A stretch of 34,706 nucleotides of DNA from the NCBI GenBank assembly GCA_937891665.1, contig CALAGS010000200.1, forward strand, positions 1-34,706, written 5' to 3'. Made by a program: the position numbers and the translations under genes. A model generated the notes under the pieces. It worked only from the letters and a program-made list of their open reading frames with translations, was not told the DNA's origin and did no database searches. Below are positions 17,435 through 25,188 of the stretch, piece after piece. Source of the DNA: an uncultured Burkholderiales bacterium (GTDB lineage: Bacteria; Pseudomonadota; Gammaproteobacteria; Burkholderiales; Burkholderiaceae_C). Numbering within the stretch: position 1 is the stretch's first letter; each line of letters opens with the position of its first letter.

Positions 17435-18024
17435 ACTTGACCTCCTTGGGAGAATCGACGCTGACGCTGCTTACGAAGGCGTGCAACTGCAATGCCAAGC
17501 AGCACCAAAATAGCCAAGGCTCCGAGGGCCCACCATTCCCAATGGAAGTGGTGATCATCTGCGGCCAAAGTGGCTGGCACACGCAACACCGCGTCAAGCA
17601 AGTCGCTGTCATTGCCCGCAATCACAGTTATCACAAGCGGGTGTTCACCCGGCGTGGAAAGCTTTTGAAGCATTGCCAGGTCATCGATTGTGTAATCACC
17701 GATTTCGGCGCGAAATTTAGCCTGTGCCTTCAGTGCCCCAGACTCAACTTCGACTTGTGCCTGCAACAGAGGCTCATTCGTCACAAAGCGGTCAATGAAA
17801 ATGGACAACTCACCTCCCGAAAGCGTACCAACCAACTCGAAGATATCTGAATTAGCTTCGATGCGAAGACCAGCTTGCATTAGGTTATCCGTCTTTGGCG
17901 AATCCAGGTGCTCACCATTGGGGCCATGTGCGCCTGGGCCAGCCCATGTCAGAGCAGACATCAGCGCCATCACGATGGCAGTCAATGTTGTCCCTATTGA
18001 TCTGAAAATAGATGGATGAATCAT
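17431..18024 (-). CDS. Membrane-anchored periplasmic protein of the czc operon, unknown family
   Basis: A 197-residue protein with a signal peptide (1-28), a periplasmic beta-rich domain (about 45-150) and a C-terminal transmembrane helix (WWALGALAILVLLGIAVARL) with a basic tail RKQRQRR. The domain segments LSIFIDRFVTNEPLLQAQVEVESG and GEHPLVITVIAGNDSDLLD suggest an Ig-like fold. Just before the helix is DDHHFHWEWW, a possible metal site. The mature N terminus [13 protein letters not shown] is identical to that of CzcB. It sits between czcC and czcB with 4-nt overlaps on both sides, so it is a true operon member. It is not one of the standard CzcCBA parts, and a metal-sensing or delivery role is inference. 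Confidence 0.8.
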   Translation of the reverse strand: MIHPSIFRSIGTTLTAIVMALMSALTWAGPGAHGPNGEHLDSPKTDNLMQAGLRIEANSDIFELVGTLSGGELSIFIDRFVTNEPLLQAQVEVESGALKAQAKFRAEIGDYTIDDLAMLQKLSTPGEHPLVITVIAGNDSDLLDAVLRVPATLAADDHHFHWEWWALGALAILVLLGIAVARLRKQRQRRFSQGGQV

Positions 18025-19301
18025 GGCAGTAATCCCAAAGCTTGTTCAATGCGGGCAATCGCAGTTTGATGGTTGATTTGTTGGCGCGTAAAGGCACTCT
18101 CGGCGCTCGCGGCTGCGGTCAGTGCTCGCAGCATGTCTGGCAAAGCGGATTCACCAGCACGGAAGGATTTGTCAATCAAGCGGGCACGTTCGGAAAGCAA
18201 TTGCGCCCGTTCTCGTTCAGCTAACAGTTGGGCTTGACTCAAGCTCAACTGACTCTGTGCCAATGTCAATTCGGCCGTCAGGCGCTGGCGCGTTCGCAGC
18301 GCTTGGGTTTGCGCAACGTCCAGTTCACCCAGTGCCGCAGCAATGCGCGGTTGCTGGTAGACCTGTCCACCCACGGGCACTCGAAGTGCTACCACCACAC
18401 TGCTTTGCAAACCAGCGCCTAGCCCCGGTCGCTCTTGTCGCATGCCCAGTGAAAGTTCTGGCGAATCCGAACGCTGAACTCGAGCTAAATCCGCTCGACG
18501 CTGTCCCAAGTCCAACGCTGCGTTAGCGAGAACGAGTTCTGGATGGGTATCTGGCAATTGCGCCAAAGTAGGAGCAGCCCTCGTTAGCAATTTCAAGGAA
18601 GGAACGCCAGTGAGCAAGTGCCAGTGGGACTGCTGAACAGCCAAGACTTGTCGCGCTGAGATTGCTTTTGCCTGTGCCCCAAGCAACTCTGAGCGGGCTG
18701 CTAGCGCATCAGCAGGCGCTAGATCACCCGCCTGAACGCGTTTATCAACATCCTGCGTAAGTTGGCCTAAGTCTTTAACTTGCCGTTCCACTAGGTTCAA
18801 TTCGACCTCAGCCAGATTGAGGGCGCCAATGGCTTCACGCAAACGCCCTGCCAAGCGCAGCCGCTCGGCCTGTTCTGTGGCGAGTGACAAACCTAATTGA
18901 GATTGAGTTGCTTGGTCTCCAGCGGCACGCTGTCCCGGCCACCAAAGGGGAAACGACAGGCCAAGCTCAGTCTCACGGCTTCCAGATGGGGTGCCAGCTT
19001 TTCCATCGCGCTGAGCCATATTGAATGCAGGTGCTGCTGCAAGCCAGTTTTGGTTGACTGCTTGATCAGCCTGCACAATGGCCAAACGTCCGCGTGATTC
19101 GGACGCCTCCAATGAACGCTGCCATGCAGCCTCAAGCGCTTGATTGAGTGTTAGCGAAACCTTCTCAGCAGTGAGTGAGACTTGCTGACTGTCTTGTGCC
19201 CGCACTGAAGTGGAAACAGCCAGAGCCATGCAAACCAGCACGCAAGATATTAAAGCGCGGGTTGTCTGCCATGGCCCAAACCATGTCAATAAATTCATCA
19301 T
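18021..19301 (-). CDS. czcC: Outer-membrane efflux protein (CzcC, TolC-like)
   Basis: About 426 residues; the outer-membrane channel of the metal efflux pump. It has a signal peptide (SCVLVCMALAVSTSVRA) and two long repeated alpha-helical stretches rich in Ala, Gln, Leu and Glu, as in the OEP/TolC family, including LTLNQALEAAWQRSLEA near the mature start and LPDMLRALTAAASAESAF near the end. The frame opens at 19376, but the tandem ATG at 19301/19298 gives a normal signal peptide, so I start there. The stop overlaps the next gene by 4 nt. It lies downstream of the CzcI-like gene. Confidence 0.9.
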   Translation of the reverse strand: MMNLLTWFGPWQTTRALISCVLVCMALAVSTSVRAQDSQQVSLTAEKVSLTLNQALEAAWQRSLEASESRGRLAIVQADQAVNQNWLAAAPAFNMAQRDGKAGTPSGSRETELGLSFPLWWPGQRAAGDQATQSQLGLSLATEQAERLRLAGRLREAIGALNLAEVELNLVERQVKDLGQLTQDVDKRVQAGDLAPADALAARSELLGAQAKAISARQVLAVQQSHWHLLTGVPSLKLLTRAAPTLAQLPDTHPELVLANAALDLGQRRADLARVQRSDSPELSLGMRQERPGLGAGLQSSVVVALRVPVGGQVYQQPRIAAALGELDVAQTQALRTRQRLTAELTLAQSQLSLSQAQLLAERERAQLLSERARLIDKSFRAGESALPDMLRALTAAASAESAFTRQQINHQTAIARIEQALGLLP

Positions 19302-19408
19302 ATGTTTAAACAATGCGCACCCGTTCACACACGCCAAACACTGACGCAGTGAAAAGGGCAAAACCAAAAAAAGCACTGCGCAATTTAAAGCGCAGGCACG
19401 GCCGAAGG

Positions 19409-19762
19409 TCAGGCCATTGGTTTTGGAGGGCGTTCTAATCCATCGGGATGCAACTGAACCCTTGGAAGGACACGCTCTACAGAAGGTTGATCCGCGTCAG
19501 TAAGACCTAGGCAACAAGTTTGGGGCGAAGGCAAAGCTGGAGAAAACTGACTTGCATCGGACAGCGCATGTAAAGTCGATGCTATGGAGTCGTCTTCATG
19601 AAAATCTTCAGCGTGATCGTCATGGTGATGGGCAACACCCTGGAAGTGAAGTAAAGCGTGCTGCTCTTCGTTGGCATGCGCCACAAGCGCATCGAAACCT
19701 GCAAAGGCCAGCGATTGCCAGCCCATGCAAAGGATTAGAAACACTTTGGCTAATCGGTTCAT
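19409..19762 (-). CDS. CzcI-like small His-rich periplasmic protein
   Basis: A 117-residue exported protein with a signal peptide (1-21). A metal-binding stretch follows, HFQGVAHHHDDHAEDFHEDD (39-58), then a Ser/Pro-rich part with a Cys-Cys pair (QTCCLGL) and a tail rich in Pro. The layout matches CzcI, the small protein encoded first in czc operons of Cupriavidus, thought to modulate efflux. It is the first gene of the minus-strand czc run here. An inverted repeat CTACC/GGTAG (19828-19832 and 19847-19851) upstream could belong to its control region, although no MerR-type or two-component box is clear. Confidence 0.65.
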   Translation of the reverse strand: MNRLAKVFLILCMGWQSLAFAGFDALVAHANEEQHALLHFQGVAHHHDDHAEDFHEDDSIASTLHALSDASQFSPALPSPQTCCLGLTDADQPSVERVLPRVQLHPDGLERPPKPMA

Positions 19763-19860
19763 AGTTCTCGGAATGTACCAGTAATTTAAAGAAAATCCGA
19801 ATTAACGCCTATTGCGCACTGAAACTGCTACCTCGCCTTGATTGACGGTAGACTTATATT

Positions 19861-20028
19861 TTAATTTTCAATTCTTACCGTCACACCCAAACCGGGTGTC
19901 GCATTGCGCATGGCAAAAGTACCTCCGTGAGACTGAGCCACGAGCTTGCACAAGTAAAGCCCAAGTCCAACACCGCCCTGGTCGCGAGTGCGTGCTGTAT
20001 CAGGACGAAAGAACGGTTCAGCCAGATG
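19861..20028 (-). pseudogene. C-terminal fragment of a sensor histidine kinase
   Basis: In a frame different from the gene upstream, this stretch encodes about 55 residues ending in TAA at 19861. They are the end of a histidine kinase ATPase domain: HLAEPFFRPDTARTRDQGG (F box region), then VGLGLYLCKLVAQSHGG (G2 box and following helix) and the last strand GLGVTVRIEN. The H, N and G1 boxes, the dimerisation domain and the sensor are all missing. The fragment abuts and overlaps the 3' end of the truncated Spy-like gene, so a deletion has joined them. In related bacteria a Spy/CpxP-like gene, a response regulator and a kinase stand in this order. Confidence 0.75.
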
Positions 20029-20401
20029 CCGTGATGATTTTTGGACCGTTACCTTGCATCACTTGCATTTTCTGTCCCATGAGGGTATGAGCCTTGATGC
20101 GGTCGAATTTATCACCGGCCACCAGCGCTTTAAGGTCGGCACGAGGATCAGCACTTTGACCCCGAATGGCTTTGCTAGAAGCTATCATCTCATCAGCCAA
20201 AACGCCTAACTTTTGCTTTTGATCGGCGTTGAGTTCGAGTTTGCTTCCAATCTTGTCCATGGCTTTGCCACGTACTTCATTGATGCGCTCATCGCTCCAG
20301 CTTCGGGCATGCTCGCCGTGGCTGCCGCATGCGGTGAGACCGCCCAAAATTAAGGTGACGGCTGTGAGGCCCATAAGGCTGCGTTTGATCCAAGCTTTCA
20401 T
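20018..20401 (-). CDS. Spy/CpxP-like lipoprotein, C-terminally truncated
   Basis: A 127-residue lipoprotein with signal and lipobox GGLTAC|GSHGEH (Cys25) and a His-bearing mature start. The helical part SDERINEVRGKAMDKIGSKL-like, then LNADQKQKLGVLADEM and DPRADLKALVAGDKFDRIKAH, matches periplasmic Spy/CpxP-type proteins linked to metal or envelope stress. The family usually continues for another 30 or so residues with an F-Y-x-S-L-x-P-x-Q-Q segment. Here it stops at GPKIITASG, where the sequence switches into the kinase fragment. The protein may still be made but is shortened. AAAGGA lies about 9 nt before the ATG. Confidence 0.7.
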   Translation of the reverse strand: MKAWIKRSLMGLTAVTLILGGLTACGSHGEHARSWSDERINEVRGKAMDKIGSKLELNADQKQKLGVLADEMIASSKAIRGQSADPRADLKALVAGDKFDRIKAHTLMGQKMQVMQGNGPKIITASG

Positions 20402-20962
20402 GATTTTTGTCCTTTCAAAGACATGTTGAACATCATGCTCATCATGCAGATCTCAAGCCCCTACTGGGTGTCAGTGAGGTTGCGGTTTATTTCGTTTTGT
20501 ATCAATCAATCATTAAACTACCTGCGTAATCTAAAGGTATATATGACCTCCTCTTGACACCCTGCAATGCGTGCGGGGAAATTTTTACCTTTATTGAGGG
20601 CGGTTAATGAGAGGACTCAGCTTTAAGTAACCTGCCTTCTGGGGTACTTTGGTGTAGCTAATCGTGATTGACAAGACTTTGGATCAACCTAATACCCCGG
20701 ATGATGAATACACCTATTGGTTTAATCAAACGTATACGGTGAATTTTTTCAAAGACATGCAAGTCTGCTCTTTCCCTTACCCATCCAGTCTCTATTCTCG
20801 AAATTGTTTCACGTCTAAAAGATGGCGTCTAACTTTTCCAAAAACAAGCGCGAGTCCCAAGCCAAGCGTCTAAATTTTTCGCGTGCAAAGTGACAGCGCT
20901 CAGCGAAAAAACTACGCGAGAGCTGGAAAAATCGCGTCTCATCAATATTGACGAAGCCCGCA
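20402..20962. other. Intergenic stretch with a possible plus-strand terminator and unassigned short frames
   Basis: About 560 nt without a recognised gene. A 7-bp stem CCCTGCA/TGCGGGG (20560-20566 and 20572-20578, one T-G pair) followed by AAATTTTT looks like a plus-strand terminator, yet no plus-strand gene precedes it. A 69-residue plus frame at 20664-20873 and a shorter plus frame ending TTRELEKSRLINIDEARI at about 20957 have some protein-like composition, but I could not place either in a family. They may be remnants. Confidence 0.4.
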
Positions 20963-22216
20963 TTACAACAATCTGAATGCCATTGCCGCCACAATTGTTG
21001 GAGGAATTGCGGCTAATAACAACTTGCCCGCGCTAACAACGCCTTCGTCAAACTTGCCTTTTAGGATCGCGACACCCGCCGGGTTGGGGGCGTTGGCGAT
21101 GACGGTCAGCCCTCCACCAGTCACGGCACCAGCCACAATGGCCACCTTGAACTCATCACTCAAGCCTGGGACCAGAGAAGCCAAATAGGTCAGTGCTGCG
21201 TTGTCAGTGATAGCGGTCAGCACAGTGGCACCATAAAACACAGCGTCGGCACTCAGCCCCATGAGCAGCGGCTGAAGCCACCATGACTGCTGGCCACCCA
21301 AAACCACCAAGCCAGCGAGAAAAAATGCGACGAGTAAGGCTTCTCGAAGAATTAGGCGATCCTTATGCGCCGCATAGGCACCAGCGTAGCCAATGAAAAA
21401 AAGCAGCAAGCCCATGAACACCACTGGATGGTGGGCAAAAAGGACGATTCCAAGCAAAAAAGCCAAGTGAATTGCAACCATTATGGGGGGAACCGTCATG
21501 CGGGCAACAGCGGGTTCACCCAGTGCAAACAGTTCGCGTCTCATTAAAAGCGTCACAAAGAAAGCATTGACAAAGACGGCAATCGCAGCTTTCCAGCCAA
21601 AGTTTAAAAGCATGAATTTCAAATCCCACTGCCATGTGGTAGCCACCATCAGCACAGGTGGTGCTGCAAACGAGGTCAATGTTCCACCAATGGATATATT
21701 GACGAACAGCACACCCAGAGTAGCGTACTTCAGGCGCTCGCTTACCCGCGCGGAAAACACCGAGTCACGCAACATGAGTGCTGCAAGTGTCATGGCCGCA
21801 GGCTCTGTGATGAAAGAGCCCAGCAACGGCACCACAGACAACAACAGAAAGTAGTTGACCATCGCCGTCGGTAAAGGTGCTCGGCGTGCAATCTGTTGTA
21901 CGAGCCCACCACAAACTTGGAGGATCGGTCGTGTTCCTGCTACGACCATGATGGCGAAAACGAAAAGCGGCTCGGTGAAATTGCGCGAATCGAGGTATTC
22001 AAGGGTGTGTACCTTGCCAGCTAAGGCAAACATGGCTATCGCCAGTACCATTGCCCACAGGCCAAACACCACCTCAACTTCGCCAAGTAAGTGCCAGATG
22101 CCGGCATGACGCGGATGTGAGTGCGCTAGGTGTTCAAAGTATTTCGTACTGAACGTGTGAAGCACTGCCAGCGCAAAAATGGCAGCTGCTATCCAAGGCA
22201 GGAATGGGTGGTTCAT
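20963..22216 (-). CDS. Putative Na+/H+ antiporter (NhaD/ArsB-type superfamily)
   Basis: A 417-residue multi-pass transporter, about 11-12 helices, resembling the putative Na+/H+ antiporters of the ion transporter superfamily (Na_H_antiport_3-like). Useful segments are EPLFVFAIMVVAGTRPIL, FITEPAAMTLAALMLRD, NISIGGTLTSFAAPPVLMV and, near the end, TDNAALTYLASL and AGAVTGGGLTVIANAPNPAG, which are typical half-helix hairpins of this fold. The frame opens at 22291, but ATG 22216 has GGAG eight bases upstream and the first 25 codons would lie in a structured leader, so I use 22216. Cation specificity is not proven. Confidence 0.85.
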   Translation of the reverse strand: MNHPFLPWIAAAIFALAVLHTFSTKYFEHLAHSHPRHAGIWHLLGEVEVVFGLWAMVLAIAMFALAGKVHTLEYLDSRNFTEPLFVFAIMVVAGTRPILQVCGGLVQQIARRAPLPTAMVNYFLLLSVVPLLGSFITEPAAMTLAALMLRDSVFSARVSERLKYATLGVLFVNISIGGTLTSFAAPPVLMVATTWQWDLKFMLLNFGWKAAIAVFVNAFFVTLLMRRELFALGEPAVARMTVPPIMVAIHLAFLLGIVLFAHHPVVFMGLLLFFIGYAGAYAAHKDRLILREALLVAFFLAGLVVLGGQQSWWLQPLLMGLSADAVFYGATVLTAITDNAALTYLASLVPGLSDEFKVAIVAGAVTGGGLTVIANAPNPAGVAILKGKFDEGVVSAGKLLLAAIPPTIVAAMAFRLL

Positions 22217-22275
22217 AAATAGGACTCCAACGGCCGAAGCCGTACGGTGAGGCGGCCCGACCTTCACCCATCCTG
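22217..22275 (-). promoter_or_regulatory. Structured 5' leader, candidate cation riboswitch (nhaA-I-like)
   Basis: Read on the minus strand, the leader folds into two hairpins inside an outer helix. The outer helix pairs AGGAT (22270-22274) with GTCCT (22221-22225). The first hairpin is GGTGA/TCACC (22264-22268 with 22246-22250). The second is ACGGC-TTCG-GCCGT (22239-22243 with 22230-22234). The ribosome site GGAG lies in the outer helix junction directly before the start codon, so folding could block translation. This arrangement, in a betaproteobacterium and upstream of a Na+/H+ antiporter, resembles the nhaA-I motif class of Li+-responsive riboswitches. I cannot confirm the consensus from memory. 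Confidence 0.45.
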
Positions 22276-22507
22276 ACGCATGAGAATTCATGTGCCACCC
22301 TATAAGTTATTCTAACTTGAATGGTGGCTTCTAACTTTGTGCAATCCTCTCAAATTCGCCAAGTCATTGAATTTGAGGCTCAATAGATTTGAAACAAAAT
22401 TTTTGCTGTCCTAGGGGACGACCTAATTGAGTAGGCAGTTACAAGGGAATACCCGATAATTTTTTCAAGGTAGGAGGATCAAAATAACTTAGTCATTGGA
22501 AAAAACC

Positions 22508-22660
22508 ATGCACTCCACAAACAACAAGCGTTCCCCGCTATGTGCTTCTAACGCCAAGAGGCTGGAAGAGCTGTGTGCTTGGCTTACTGAGAACTTTAAT
22601 CAAACGCTGGACAAGACTCAGCTTAAACAGAAGAGTGGGCTACTGCATCTTCGCTTTTAA
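22508..22660 (+). pseudogene. AraC-family regulator fragment
   Basis: A 50-residue plus-strand frame from ATG to TAA. Its second half, RLEELCAWLTENFNQTLDKT followed by QLKQKSGLLHLRF, resembles the start of the AraC helix-turn-helix domain (first helix, then a SGLS-type recognition turn), after which the frame stops. The sensor domain and the second helix-turn-helix are missing. It is probably a remnant. The preceding stretch 22292-22507 shows no gene. Confidence 0.4.
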
Positions 22661-22670
22661 CGATCACTCA

Positions 22671-23621
22671 ATGAAGCCCAATTTCATGACTAGAAGAAAC
22701 TTTGCGCAATTGTCAATTGCCGCTGGGTTGTTTTCTTTTCTTCAGTATGGCCATAGCGAAAGTTACGTTAATGGAAAATTATTGATCATTGGAGGCGCTG
22801 AAGATCGCCTCAATGAACGCGTTATTTTAAAAAGATTCATAGAGTTATCAGGCGGAAATCAAGCCAAGCTTAAGTTCATTCTTGCAGCTAGCAGCGAGCC
22901 TTCATCTGTATGGGCAAGCTATTCAAATGTATTTGAAAATCTTGGCGCAACAGATGTAGAACCAATTGCGCTGCTATCAAGAGAAGATGCATACAACCCT
23001 GATGTGGTGTCAAATCTTCTCACTGCTGACGGAATTTTCATGACGGGTGGTGACCAAAGTAGATTGATGGCAGAGCTTTGGGAAACGCCCGCCTTCCGAG
23101 CTATTCACCAAGTTTTTCATTTGAATGGCATTTGTATAGCAGGAACCAGTGCCGGCGCAGCTGTCATGTCACGTCAAATGATCGCACAAGGACAAGCACC
23201 CATCATTACCCAAAAAGATGTCGTTTCATTTGACATAGGCTTAGGATTAGTCAGCATGGCCATCATTGACCAGCACTTCTCACAGCGCAGGCGCCTAACA
23301 CGATTGCTGTCTGCATTAGCTCAAAGACCTGACTTACTTGGCGTTGGAATTGACGAAAATACGGGGCTTGTCATCACGATCAACGAGTCTATAGAAGTCA
23401 TTGGCGATGGTTCTGTGACTATTTTGGATGGCAGAGAGATGGTTTCAAACTATGATGAAATTGAATCCCAAGAAAAGTTAGAACTGCTTGGTGTCAAGAT
23501 GCATTTACTTCCAAGTGGGAGTAGCTATGACGTAAAAACTTATCGTACAGAAGAAAAAAGAATCGCATCACTTTTGAACGCCATCAATTACTTAGTGATT
23601 CCTGGGCCTGCTCGAATTTAA
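22671..23621 (+). CDS. Exported cyanophycinase (peptidase S51)
   Basis: A 316-residue serine peptidase of family S51 that hydrolyses the storage polymer cyanophycin to Asp-Arg dipeptides. Motifs: LLIIGGAEDRLN near the mature N terminus, GIFMTGGDQSRL, the nucleophile in IAGTSAGAAVMS (Ser160), DQHFSQRRRLTRLL and GVGIDENTGLVI. The N terminus has TRRNFAQLSIAAGLFSFL, a hydrophobic, twin-Arg type signal, so the enzyme is likely exported. The frame is open from 22542, but the extra residues overlap an AraC remnant and do not look native. ATG 22671 was chosen; 22686 is possible. No cyanophycin synthetase is nearby, so it may scavenge polymer released by other cells. Confidence 0.87.
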   Translation: MKPNFMTRRNFAQLSIAAGLFSFLQYGHSESYVNGKLLIIGGAEDRLNERVILKRFIELSGGNQAKLKFILAASSEPSSVWASYSNVFENLGATDVEPIALLSREDAYNPDVVSNLLTADGIFMTGGDQSRLMAELWETPAFRAIHQVFHLNGICIAGTSAGAAVMSRQMIAQGQAPIITQKDVVSFDIGLGLVSMAIIDQHFSQRRRLTRLLSALAQRPDLLGVGIDENTGLVITINESIEVIGDGSVTILDGREMVSNYDEIESQEKLELLGVKMHLLPSGSSYDVKTYRTEEKRIASLLNAINYLVIPGPARI

Positions 23622-23643
23622 AACCAAACGATTAAACGCTGTG

Positions 23644-25188
23644 CTAAGCCACCAACTCATGATTGGGTAGCATTGCCAACAGCTCTTCAAACGATTCGAT
23701 TTGCGTAATGAACGGCTCATTGCGCAAAATGGGAGACTTTGGGTCAATGGCAAATGCTCGGTCTGCCAGTTGCATCAACTGTAAGTCATTGATGTTGTCA
23801 CCAATAACCCACGTCAGATTGATTGCAGGTGGCGTTAGATCATTTAGAAAGCGGCGAAGCACGTTACTTTTACAAATGCCTGAATTTTTATCTTGAAGGT
23901 TGTAAAAGGCTGGATTAATTCGAATTTCTCCTGCGCAAACATCGTTATCAAATCTGATCGTATGCGCCATTGCAAAGTCTGCAAATATCCTGCGTCGGAC
24001 GATTTCAGCAGCTACAAAGTAGCTATCGCTGACCAAGCCGACCATGAACCCACGTCTTCGCATCTGATTGACGAATTCAATCACGCCAGATCGAAGAGTC
24101 ATGTCACGAGCCACTTGTTCGAACTTCCTCTTGTGAACGTACTGAAAAAGCTTTGCGATTTTATCGCTGCGGGTTGCAGAGTCACCACCGTTGTCATCAA
24201 GCATTTGCATCAGCGCTGACTCGTGTCCGGTAGCACGCGCAAGTTCTACGGCATAACGCGATTCGGTAACCGTACCATCCATATCAATCAATAGTAAGCG
24301 TTGCCTCGCCTTGCGCCGGGTCAGCACATAATCAATGCCTGATGCTGCCTGACGTTGTGACTCGTACATTGCAGCGACTTGCTCGACATGCAGACGACCT
24401 GCGGTTTTAGCTCGGGCAAAGATAACCCGCCCAACCTCGTTGGCCATCAAAGTCAAGTCATGAAGTGGCTGACTATCGTGATCAAGCGATCCGATATCAA
24501 CTTCGGCCAGCTTGGCACCTAAGAGATGGGCGTCTAACAAAAGACCAACATCCACACCATATCCATCTTCAAAGCTGAGCGCCTGAAGCAAAGGTTTCCT
24601 TGCTGCGATGATGCCGCCCAAAGGCTGAGAAAAATGTGCCACCTCTGGAAAGAAAATCTTCAACATAGGCTTGGCAGTCAATTCTGTGACGCGACCACCC
24701 CCTCGACCAAATTTTGCCTTTACAAAATCTGCTTCACCACGAAGAATGGGTGCACACAAATCTGTAATGATGCCACTTTTTAAACCTGTTAGGTCACCAT
24801 CCAAATACACCAACACATTGGACTGAGCCGGTGCAACGCCATCGTGCATTGAAGCACCCTTGCCCAACATGCTACTGATCATTACTGTTGCACCTGCAAG
24901 CCGTGCCAGCTCGGCAGTGCCATCTATGGAGCTGTCATCAACCACAATCACCTCTGCTGTCGCTGGATCTGACAGGGCATACGCCACTACTTCAGAGATG
25001 CGCTTTGCTTCGTTAAGTGCGGGTATGACGACTGTTGCATACGCCTTGAGGCCGATGGCAACAGGTTGGATATCGAGTTTTTTGACTCTTGTGGGCTTAT
25101 TCTCTATAGGCAAATTGCCAATGACTTGGCGGGCTTTTTCCAATAACCATCCCAACAAATTGGAAAACCATTTGGGCGTATTTGCCAT
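23644..25188 (-). CDS. Bifunctional GpgS-like glycosyltransferase fused to a HAD phosphatase
   Basis: A 514-residue two-domain enzyme. Residues about 50-260 are a GT-A glycosyltransferase close to glucosyl-3-phosphoglycerate synthase: VIPALNEAKRI, VVDDSSIDGT (82-91), the metal-binding LDGDL (129-133), GGGRVTEL (163-170), QPLGG (188-192), GYGVD (209-213) and a His at 237. Residues about 295-500 are a SerB-like HAD phosphatase: IDMDGT with Asp302/Asp304, SDS at 387-389, Lys440 and GDNINDL (463-469). All catalytic positions look intact. A synthase plus phosphatase in one chain would make a glycosylglycerate, an osmolyte, in one step. AAGGAG precedes the ATG. Convergent with cyanophycinase; no other osmolyte genes adjoin. 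Confidence 0.82.
   Translation of the reverse strand: MANTPKWFSNLLGWLLEKARQVIGNLPIENKPTRVKKLDIQPVAIGLKAYATVVIPALNEAKRISEVVAYALSDPATAEVIVVDDSSIDGTAELARLAGATVMISSMLGKGASMHDGVAPAQSNVLVYLDGDLTGLKSGIITDLCAPILRGEADFVKAKFGRGGGRVTELTAKPMLKIFFPEVAHFSQPLGGIIAARKPLLQALSFEDGYGVDVGLLLDAHLLGAKLAEVDIGSLDHDSQPLHDLTLMANEVGRVIFARAKTAGRLHVEQVAAMYESQRQAASGIDYVLTRRKARQRLLLIDMDGTVTESRYAVELARATGHESALMQMLDDNGGDSATRSDKIAKLFQYVHKRKFEQVARDMTLRSGVIEFVNQMRRRGFMVGLVSDSYFVAAEIVRRRIFADFAMAHTIRFDNDVCAGEIRINPAFYNLQDKNSGICKSNVLRRFLNDLTPPAINLTWVIGDNINDLQLMQLADRAFAIDPKSPILRNEPFITQIESFEELLAMLPNHELVA

Noticed and set aside
19828..19851. CTACC/GGTAG inverted repeat as a terminator
   Set aside because: No T run follows on either strand; mentioned only as a weak operator candidate.
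20664..20873. A 69-residue plus-strand gene
   Set aside because: No family, no ribosome site and a mixed composition; kept only as a note on the intergenic stretch.
22217..22291. N-terminal extension of the antiporter
   Set aside because: The extra 25 codons are not hydrophobic, lack a ribosome site and fall in the structured leader; ATG 22216 has GGAG at good spacing.
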